Assembly: GCF_900107135.1 (NCBI RefSeq)
Contig: NZ_FNOV01000001.1
Location: 186,001-250,000 of the forward strand
Source: Hymenobacter psychrophilus
GTDB lineage: Bacteria > Bacteroidota > Bacteroidia > Cytophagales > Hymenobacteraceae
Length of the DNA: 64,000 bases
Reading direction: 5' to 3'
Every line of letters begins with the position of its first letter. Positions within the stretch are counted from its first letter, which is position 1. Of this stretch, positions 57,995 to 64,000 are shown piece by piece. Both the position numbers and the translations under genes were made by a program. The notes beneath the pieces are model-generated. The model ran no database searches. It saw nothing but the letters and a program-made list of their open reading frames with translations, and had not been told where the DNA came from.

Positions 57995-59467
57995 TTAACC
58001 ACCCGGCATCTGCCCGGCGGGACCGAACTGTAGCGTGCCGTCGTTGATGCGGGTGTAGCGGATGTTGAGCAGGTCTTTGAGGTAGTTCTGGTGGACGAAC
58101 CAGGGGCGGCGCGAACCTTGCCGGGGTAGCTCGGCGGTGGCCCGCTGCACGTAGCCCGACGAGAAATCGAGCAGCGGCCGGGCCTGCAGATCGGTGGGGC
58201 GGGCGGGTACGGCAATGGCCAGCTGGTGGCGGTCCAGGTAGCGCAGCAGGCGGCAGAAGTAGTTGGCCGTCAGGTCTACTTTCAGCGTCCAGGAGGCGTT
58301 GGTGTAGCCAAAAGCCATGATTAGGTTGGGCACGTCGGAGAGCATCATGCCCCGGTAGCTAAGCGTATCGGCCGGATGAATCAGGCGGCCATCAACCGAG
58401 AGCGTGATGCCGCCCAGTAGCTTGATTTTGAGTCCGGTAGCCAGCACCACCAAATCTGCAGGCAGCTCCCGACCCGATTTCAGAAGCAGGCCGCTGGGCG
58501 TAAACCGCTCAATTTCGTCGGTAACCACGGCGGCCTGGCCCTTGCGGAGGGCGCGGAACAGGTCGCCGTCGGGCACCAGGCACACGCGCTGGTCCCAGGG
58601 GTTGTAGCTGGGCGTAAAGTGGGTGGCCACGTCGTAATTGGGGCCGAGCTGGCGGGCGGCCAGGCCCACCAGTTGCCGCTTGGCCTGGGCCGGGCGGCGG
58701 CGGGCCAGCGCGTACAGCCCGATTTGCACCAGCACGTTTTTCCAGCGGGTGAGCTGGTGGGCCAGGTGGCCGGGCAGGTGGCGGCGCAGCCAGTTGGCAA
58801 TTTTGTCTTCGGAAGGCTGGCTGACGATAAACGAAGGCGAGCGTTGCAGCATGGTTACGCGGGCGGCCGATTTCGCCATGGTCGGCACCAGCGTCACGGC
58901 CGTGGCTCCGCTGCCCAGCACCACTACCTGCTGGCCGTCGTAGTTCAGGTTTTCGGGCCAGAACTGGGGCTGCACAATGCGCCCCCGGAAGTCGGCCTCG
59001 CCGGCGAATTCGGGCCGGTGGGCTTCCTCGTAATTGTAGTAGCCGCTGCACGCATATAAAAACCGGGCCCGTAGCGTCCGGCGCTGGCCGTCGTGTTCAG
59101 CCTCTACCGTCCAGCACGCGTCGGCGCTGGCCCAGGCGGCCCTCACCACCTTATGGCCGAAGCGGATGTGTTGGGTGATACCGGCCTCATGGGCCGTTTC
59201 GTGCAGGTAATCGAGGATGGCGGGGCCGTCGGCAATGGCCTTGGGGTTGGTCCAGGGCTTGAAGGAGTAGCCCAGCGTATGCATGTCGGAGTCGGAGCGT
59301 ACGCCGGGGTAGCGGAACAGGTCCCAGGTGCCGCCCAGCGCCTGGCGGCCCTCCAGAATCAGGTAGGTTTTGCCCGGGCAGCGCCGCTGCAGCACATGCG
59401 CCGCCCCAATGCCCGACAGGCCCGCACCCACAATCAGCACATCGAGCAACTCGTTTTCTGGATCCAT
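57995..59467 (-). CDS. FAD-dependent Baeyer-Villiger-type monooxygenase (EthA-like)
   Basis: 490 residues. The FAD-binding Rossmann motif GAGLSGIGAA is near residue 16 and the NADPH-binding GSGATAVTLVP near 190. The BVMO fingerprint FxGxxxHxxxW appears as FRGRIVQPQFWP, with Gln in place of the usual His, as in EthA-type enzymes with H or Q. DSDMHTLGYSFKPW and YSFKPWTN are also typical of flavin monooxygenases. It oxidises ketones or sulfides. ATG 59467 is used, because the longer frame reads through a repeat. Confidence 0.87.
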   Translation of the reverse strand: MDPENELLDVLIVGAGLSGIGAAHVLQRRCPGKTYLILEGRQALGGTWDLFRYPGVRSDSDMHTLGYSFKPWTNPKAIADGPAILDYLHETAHEAGITQHIRFGHKVVRAAWASADACWTVEAEHDGQRRTLRARFLYACSGYYNYEEAHRPEFAGEADFRGRIVQPQFWPENLNYDGQQVVVLGSGATAVTLVPTMAKSAARVTMLQRSPSFIVSQPSEDKIANWLRRHLPGHLAHQLTRWKNVLVQIGLYALARRRPAQAKRQLVGLAARQLGPNYDVATHFTPSYNPWDQRVCLVPDGDLFRALRKGQAAVVTDEIERFTPSGLLLKSGRELPADLVVLATGLKIKLLGGITLSVDGRLIHPADTLSYRGMMLSDVPNLIMAFGYTNASWTLKVDLTANYFCRLLRYLDRHQLAIAVPARPTDLQARPLLDFSSGYVQRATAELPRQGSRRPWFVHQNYLKDLLNIRYTRINDGTLQFGPAGQMPGG

Positions 59468-59505
59468 AGCCTTGGTTTTAACCGTGGGAAGGTAGGAAGG
59501 TTCGG

Positions 59506-59590
59506 GCAGCATTTCACGCAGGGTCTCGGGGTGGTCGTTCCCTGCGAGACCCTGCATCACCCCCCCCCGAGACCCTGTGTGAAATGCTGC
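59506..59590. repeat. Inverted repeat GCAGCATTTCACGCAGGGTC
   Basis: Arms 59506-59531 and 59565-59590 (GCAGCATTTCACGCAGGGTC TCGGGG) pair with one mismatch. It fills the gap between the monooxygenase and the RND gene, directly abutting the RND stop codon at 59591. Confidence 0.85.
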
Positions 59591-62500
59591 TTAAACGGCC
59601 CGCTGATACGCCAGCCGCAGCAGGCTTGGCAATACCAGCAGCAGTAGCGGCAACGCCAGCAGCAGCCCGCCGATAACGGCAATGGCCAGCGGCTGGTGCA
59701 GCTGCGCCCCGGCCCCGATGCCCAGTGCCAGCGGCAGTAGCGCAGCAATGGCGGCCAGGGCCGTCATCAGCTTAGGACGCAGGCGGGCGGCAATGGCGTA
59801 GCCGATGGCCTGCTCGATGGGCAACTGCTGGCGGGCTTCCAGAAATTGCTGGAGCGTGAAAATAGCGTTTTCGCCGATGATGCCGACCACCATAATCAGG
59901 CCGGTGTAGGAGCCCACGTTGAGCGGTGTGTTGGTGAGAAACAGCGCCAGCGCCCCGCCCGCTGGCCCCAGCACGGCCACCAGCAGCACCAGCCCCGCCG
60001 CCCTTAGCTCCCGAAACAGAAACAGCCCCACCGCAAACACCAGCAGGCAGGCCGCCCCCAGAATCGTGAGCAGCTCCTGAAACGACTGCTGCTGCTCGGC
60101 GTAGGAGCCGCCGTACTGAATAAAGTAGCCCGGCGGCAGCGGCACTTCGCGGGCCAGCTTCTGCTGAATTTCGCGCATGGCCGTGCCCAGGTCGCGGCCA
60201 TTGAGGCGGGCGGTTACGGCGGTCAGGGCCTGCAGGTTCTCGCGCTCCAGCTCGGCGTCGCCGGCGTTTACGCGCACCGTGGCCAGCTCGTCGAGGCGGT
60301 GCTGCTGGCCGCCGGGTACAAAAATGGGCTGGCCACGCACCTCGGCGAGGCTGGCGCGCTGGCCGCCGGGGTAGCGCAGGCGGATGTTGAGCAGCTGCTC
60401 GCCTTCGAGCACTGTGCCGGCTACCACGCCCGCCAGCCGGGTTTGCAGCTGGCTCTGAAAATCGAGGGCCGTGATACCGAACTGGGCCAGTCGGCGGGCA
60501 TCGGGGCGTACCTCCACAGCGGGGCCCATGCGCACGATGCCGTCGAACACGTCGGCCGTGCCGTGCGTTTTCTCCACCAGGCCGGCCACCTGCCCGGCCA
60601 ACCGGTAGCGGGTCTGGGTATCGGGCCCGAATACCTTGATGTCGATGGGCTGGACGGTGCTCATCAAATCGCCCAGCATGTCGCCAATCACCTGCCCGAA
60701 ATCAATAATCAGTGCCGGCTGGGTGGCTTCGATGCGCTGGCGGATGTCGTCGATAACCTCTTCGGTGGTGCGGCTGCGGTCGGTTTTGAGGCGGATGAGG
60801 TAGTCGCCACGGTTGGGTTCGGTGATGAAGAAGCCCATTTGGGTGCCGGTGCGGCGCGAGTAGCTGGCCACCTCGGGCACTTGCCCAATCAGCCGTTCGG
60901 CCTGGCGCAGCATCTGGTCGGTTTGCTCCACGCTGGTGCCGGGCGGCGAGTTGTAGTCGAGCACAATGGCGCCCTCATCCATCTCCGGCAAAAAACCCGT
61001 CGCCAGCCGCGGAATTACGAACCACAGCACGGCCATCAACCCCAGAATGCCGATTATGGAGTAAGCCGGGTGGCGGATAACGGCCCGTACCCACTTTTTT
61101 GAGCTATCAGCTGTTAGCTGATGGCTGTTAGCTTTTTGAATCGAGCTATTAGCCGTTAGCTGATAGCTATCAGCTTCGTTCCTGTTATTAGTGCCAGCAG
61201 CCTGTTCTTGAACGTCGCTAACAGCTAACAGCTTTAAGCTAGCAGCTCTTCCAGAAAGCAGCAGATACAGCACCGGCAGCCCCAGCCAGGCCACGAAAAA
61301 AGAGCACACCAGCGCCACCACCATGGTAGTGGCCAGCACCTTGAAGTAGGCGCCGGCCACGCCGCCGAGCAACGCGAAGGGTAGAAAGATGACGATGGTG
61401 CTGAGCGAGGAGCCCACCAGCGCCGGCAGCAGGTGCTGCACCGAACGGTTTACAATTTGGCCGGGCGTGTAATCGGGGTGGTCCTCACCCACGCGGTGCA
61501 GCTGCTCCACCATCACCACGGCATCGTCAATCATCAGGCCGATGGCGGCGGCCAGGGCCCCCAGCGTCATGATGTTGAGCGAGTAGCCCAGGCCGAAGTA
61601 AAGCACGGCCAGCGTGAGGGCCAGCGCCAGCGGAATGGTGAGTAGAATGGTGAGCGAGGCGCGCCAGGACCGCAGAAACAGTGCCGTCACGACCAGCGCC
61701 AGCGCCAGACCAATCCAGAGCGAATCCTGCACCGAGCGTACCACTTCGGCCACGAAATCGGCCTGGTCGTAGTAGGGCTGCAGCGTGATGCCCTTGGGCA
61801 GGCCGCTTTGCAGGGCGGCTACCTGGGCGCGCACCCCTTCACTCACCAGCACTACATTGGCATCGGGCTGGCGCAGCACCGAAAGCAGCACGGCGGGGTG
61901 GCCGTTGGCATTCACGCGGGTATACTCGGTTTGCTCGCCCAGCTGCACGGTGGCCACGTCGGCCAGGCGCACGATTCGGCGGCCGTCGTTGCGCAGCACC
62001 ACGTTTTCGAGGTCCTGCCGGCTGCTGACGGTGGCGTCGGTAACCGTGAGGTAAAGGCGGCGGTAGTCGGTGAGGTAGCCGTTGCTCTGCACGAAATTGG
62101 TCTGGCCCAGCGCCGCACTCACGTCGGTGGGCGTCAGGCCGAGGGCGGCCAGCTGGTCGGCCTGCAGCTCCACCTGAAACTCCTTGGTGCGCCCGCCCTG
62201 TACCTGCACCGTCGACACCCCCTCCACCTGCGACAAAAACGGCTTGATGGTGAACAGCGCCAGCTTGCGCAGCTCCAGCGCCGAGCGGCCCGGCGCTTCC
62301 AGCGTATAGCCCATCACGGGCAGAATGGCCGGGTTCATGCGCTCCACCGACAGCTGGGTGCCCGCCGGCAAGTCGGCCCGAATCTGGTTGAGCCGCGACT
62401 CAATGGTCTGCTGGCTGCGCACCACATCCACGCCCCAGTCCAGGAAGGCCGAAATCTCGCACGAGCCCCGGCTGGTAGTCGAGCGCAGCAGCTTCAGCCC

Positions 62501-62710
62501 CGGCACCTGCTTGATGGCGTTTTCCAGCGGCTTGGTCACGGTCACCATCATGCGGTCGACGGGCTGTAAGCCGTTGTCGGCAATCACCTTCACCTTCGGA
62601 AACGTGACTTCCGGAAACAGCGCCACATTGATGCGCCGGTACGCCAGCGTGCCCAGGGCCAGCGCCAGGGCCAGCATCACCGCAATCGGAGCTTTATAAG
62701 TTTGGAACAT
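59591..62710 (-). CDS. RND family efflux permease (inner membrane), heptamer repeat inside
   Basis: 1039 residues with twelve membrane helices and two large periplasmic loops. Helix 1 is APIAVMLALALALGTLAYR, the conserved PEVTFPKVKV loop follows, and the central proton-relay helix 4 motif LMIDDAVVMVEQLHR is near residue 405. LPEMDEGAIVLDY and IDIKVFGPD belong to the second loop. It is most like HAE/CusA-type exporters of Bacteroidota. About residues 488-537 (61099-61248) are encoded by an AGCTAAC heptamer element in the cytoplasmic loop between helices 6 and 7, in frame and open. The gene runs in one direction with the adaptor and outer-membrane factor genes, forming a tripartite pump. Confidence 0.92.
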   Translation of the reverse strand: MFQTYKAPIAVMLALALALGTLAYRRINVALFPEVTFPKVKVIADNGLQPVDRMMVTVTKPLENAIKQVPGLKLLRSTTSRGSCEISAFLDWGVDVVRSQQTIESRLNQIRADLPAGTQLSVERMNPAILPVMGYTLEAPGRSALELRKLALFTIKPFLSQVEGVSTVQVQGGRTKEFQVELQADQLAALGLTPTDVSAALGQTNFVQSNGYLTDYRRLYLTVTDATVSSRQDLENVVLRNDGRRIVRLADVATVQLGEQTEYTRVNANGHPAVLLSVLRQPDANVVLVSEGVRAQVAALQSGLPKGITLQPYYDQADFVAEVVRSVQDSLWIGLALALVVTALFLRSWRASLTILLTIPLALALTLAVLYFGLGYSLNIMTLGALAAAIGLMIDDAVVMVEQLHRVGEDHPDYTPGQIVNRSVQHLLPALVGSSLSTIVIFLPFALLGGVAGAYFKVLATTMVVALVCSFFVAWLGLPVLYLLLSGRAASLKLLAVSDVQEQAAGTNNRNEADSYQLTANSSIQKANSHQLTADSSKKWVRAVIRHPAYSIIGILGLMAVLWFVIPRLATGFLPEMDEGAIVLDYNSPPGTSVEQTDQMLRQAERLIGQVPEVASYSRRTGTQMGFFITEPNRGDYLIRLKTDRSRTTEEVIDDIRQRIEATQPALIIDFGQVIGDMLGDLMSTVQPIDIKVFGPDTQTRYRLAGQVAGLVEKTHGTADVFDGIVRMGPAVEVRPDARRLAQFGITALDFQSQLQTRLAGVVAGTVLEGEQLLNIRLRYPGGQRASLAEVRGQPIFVPGGQQHRLDELATVRVNAGDAELERENLQALTAVTARLNGRDLGTAMREIQQKLAREVPLPPGYFIQYGGSYAEQQQSFQELLTILGAACLLVFAVGLFLFRELRAAGLVLLVAVLGPAGGALALFLTNTPLNVGSYTGLIMVVGIIGENAIFTLQQFLEARQQLPIEQAIGYAIAARLRPKLMTALAAIAALLPLALGIGAGAQLHQPLAIAVIGGLLLALPLLLLVLPSLLRLAYQRAV
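61099..61248. repeat. Heptamer repeat element inside the RND permease coding sequence
   Basis: GAGCTATCAGCTGTTAGCTG, then ATGGCTGTTAGCTTT, then GAGCTATTAGCCGTTAGCTG, then ATAGCTATCAGC on one side, and CGCTAACAGCTAACAGC with TTTAAGCTAGCAGCTC on the other. It encodes about 50 residues (RAASLKLLAVS..., DSYQLTANSSIQKANSHQL, TADSSKK) without a stop in the permease frame. It is the longest of the four copies. Confidence 0.9.
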
Positions 62711-62739
62711 GGGAGGAGCTGGGAAATTGAAGGGAACTT

Positions 62740-62828
62740 CTGTCATCCTGAGCGGAGAGAAGGACCTTGTCACATTTGCGCGAGTCGTTGTTGCGTAATA
62801 ACGTCCTTTGCTCCGCTCAGGATGACAG
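62740..62828. repeat. Inverted repeat, CTGTCATCCTGAGC family, degenerate copy
   Basis: CTGTCATCCTGAGCGGAGAG at 62740 is opposed by CTCCGCTCAGGATGACAG ending at 62828; the middle is less well paired (AAGGACCTTGTCAC against AATAACGTCCTTT). It lies between the adaptor and permease genes of the efflux operon. Confidence 0.75.
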
Positions 62829-62837
62829 GCGGGCTAC

Positions 62838-63782
62838 TCACTCACGACCTCTCTGCTCGATCTGCACCGCTGCCGTATCATCCAGCCCATAATTCCCACT
62901 AACCAGAATCCGGTCCTGGGGCGAGAAAACGGGGCGTTTGATTTCAATGCGGCCCTGCTGTTCGAGGCCGGTTTGCACCGGCACGCGCACGGCGGTGGAG
63001 TCGTTGAGCAGGCGCATGACCCAGAACTCGGTCTGGGTTTCGTTGGTGAGCACGGCCGGCCGGGGTAGGGTCGCGGCGCGGTAGGGCGCGGTTTTGTCAA
63101 GTTGCACGGTTACGGCTATGTTTTCGGGCAGCTGGGGCGCGGGGCCAATGAGGCGCACGGTGTAGCGCTGCACCTGGGTGGCGAGGTCGGCGGCGGGCAG
63201 CACCTCGGCCACCCGGCCCGGCAGCACCCGGCCATCGGGCAGCGTAATGCGGCAGCTTTGGCCGGTGCGCACGTAGCGCAGCTGCGTTACGGGCACATCG
63301 AGCACGAAACCGAAGCGGGTCTGGTCGTACACCAGGGCCAGCTGCTCGCCATCCTGCACGTAGTCGCCGGCCAGCTTGTCCACGATGGCCAGCACCCCGG
63401 CGCGGGGGCTGGCAATGCGGATGATGCCGCTGAACCGCAGCCGCGGGTCGCCGGTAAGCTGGTCGAGGTGCAGGGTGCGGGCTTCCTTGGTTTGCAGCGT
63501 GAACACCGTCTGGCCCGCCCGCACCAGCTGCCCCGGCACGGGCACCGGGGCCAGCAGGTAGCCCGTGGTGGTGGCCCGCAGCACGTCCTTGGCCGGGTAC
63601 GCCGACACGGCCCGCAGCTCCAGCACGTCGGTCAGCGTATCGGTCTGCACCCGCTCCACCGTTACCACGGCCCGGGGCCGCACGGCCGTTTCGTCGGCCG
63701 CAGTTTCCTCGGCCGGCGCGGCGGGGTTGCAGGCGGCCAGCAGCAGGAGAGCAGAAAAGGGCAGGAGGGCTCGGTTGGTCAT
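62838..63782 (-). CDS. RND efflux periplasmic adaptor, lipoprotein
   Basis: 314 residues. The signal peptide ends in a lipobox (LLPFSALLLLAAC), giving an inner-membrane-anchored adaptor. The HlyD/MFP fold shows a barrel-sandwich lipoyl-like half (GQLVRAGQTVFTLQTKEART near residue 82 and SPRAGVLAIVDKLAGDYVQD near 125) and a beta-barrel domain (FVLDVPVTQLRYVRTGQSC). The helical hairpin is very short, in line with the CusB-like short adaptors of Bacteroidota. ATG 63782 is preferred over the longer frame through a repeat. Confidence 0.87.
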   Translation of the reverse strand: MTNRALLPFSALLLLAACNPAAPAEETAADETAVRPRAVVTVERVQTDTLTDVLELRAVSAYPAKDVLRATTTGYLLAPVPVPGQLVRAGQTVFTLQTKEARTLHLDQLTGDPRLRFSGIIRIASPRAGVLAIVDKLAGDYVQDGEQLALVYDQTRFGFVLDVPVTQLRYVRTGQSCRITLPDGRVLPGRVAEVLPAADLATQVQRYTVRLIGPAPQLPENIAVTVQLDKTAPYRAATLPRPAVLTNETQTEFWVMRLLNDSTAVRVPVQTGLEQQGRIEIKRPVFSPQDRILVSGNYGLDDTAAVQIEQRGRE

Positions 63783-63799
63783 GATTTGAAAATTGTAAC

Positions 63800-63877
63800 A
63801 GCACGTCGTGCTTCGACTGCGCGGACGCCAGATGAAGCGCGACGTGCTTTTTACTGGTAACTGGCAACTGGTAACTG
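63800..63877. repeat. Inverted repeat and ACTGGTA/ACTGGCA tandem tract
   Basis: AGCACGTCGTGCTTC (63800-63814) pairs with GAAGCGCGACGTGCT (63834-63848) with one mismatch. It is followed by ACTGGTAACTGGCAACTGGTAACTG-type units in three copies up to 63877. It lies between the tolC end and the adaptor gene. Confidence 0.72.
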
Positions 63878-63880
63878 ACC

Positions 63881-64000
63881 TCATTCACTCAGATAATCCA
63901 GCTGATAGAGCACCCGTAGCCGGTCGGTTTCGGTTTGGGTGAGGCTGAAGCCGAAGTTGCGGGTACTGCCAAGGAGCTGCAGGTAGTCGAGGATGCTGAT
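63881..64000 (-). CDS. Outer membrane efflux protein (TolC family), C-terminal end only
   Basis: The frame is open from the end of the window to the stop codon at 63881-63883. The 39 visible residues (SILDYLQLLGSTRNFGFSLT, then TETDRLRVLYQLDYLSE) look like the C-terminal helix and tail of a TolC-type outer membrane factor, in which an AxxDYLQxL segment precedes the end. Its position upstream of adaptor and permease on the same strand completes a tripartite RND operon. Most of the gene lies outside the window. Confidence 0.6.
   Translation of the reverse strand: MSILDYLQLLGSTRNFGFSLTQTETDRLRVLYQLDYLSE

Overview
The window looks like a chromosomal segment of a high-GC Bacteroidota bacterium, most probably Hymenobacter or a close relative in the Hymenobacteraceae. 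This rests on three things: two proteins with type IX secretion (Por) C-terminal sorting domains, TAnnTTTG-type promoter boxes with almost no Shine-Dalgarno sequences, and GC-rich coding DNA with GTG/TTG starts in a Bacteroidota gene repertoire. The genus is inferred from protein character, not from a search. There is no rRNA, no CRISPR array, no prophage and no recognisable insertion sequence. One tRNA (Ser-GGA) is present.

Layout. 1-5 kb: surface-polysaccharide genes (flippase end, GT4, polysaccharide deacetylase, GT2), then TatD nuclease and type I asparaginase. 6.4-14 kb: tRNA-Ser, two tandem T9SS-exported SBBP beta-propeller paralogs separated by a decayed methyltransferase tail, and an MmeI-like single-chain restriction-modification enzyme whose target-recognition part is AT-rich. 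14-22 kb: fasciclin protein, a STAS-like small protein, then a periplasmic aldehyde oxidoreductase set (PaoA-PaoB-PaoC-like subunits, XdhC, MocA). 22-28 kb: MFS transporter, DinB, YtcJ-like amidohydrolase, AMP nucleosidase. 28-31 kb: HsdR_N-like protein and biotin genes (bioF, small protein, bioB). 32-37.5 kb: RNA-repair genes hen1 and pnkp with an AT-rich proteasome/HslV-like Ntn hydrolase inserted between them on the other strand. 37.5-53 kb: RluF, alpha/beta hydrolase, beta-lactamase-fold protein, YebC, SDR, formimidoylglutamase-like protein, formate/nitrite transporter, metallo-beta-lactamase, cupin, glucose-6-phosphate isomerase and several small unknowns. 53-64 kb: alpha/beta hydrolases, two PAP2 phosphatases, EamA protein, Baeyer-Villiger-type monooxygenase, and an RND efflux system (tolC end, adaptor, permease).

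The most striking property is the density of long inverted repeats, nearly one per intergenic junction. Several families are present: CTGTCATCCTGAGC..., AACGTCAT..., a C-run/G-run family, and an AGCTAAC heptamer family. The two arms of each copy match each other much better than different copies match, so arms change in concert. Some copies touch or enter genes: they carry promoter boxes, supply stop codons, or (heptamer family) lie in frame inside pnkp and the RND permease and add 30-50 residues to the protein. I regard this coding invasion, the Ntn hydrolase in the RNA-repair locus, and the duplicated restriction/T9SS segment as the most interesting parts of the window.
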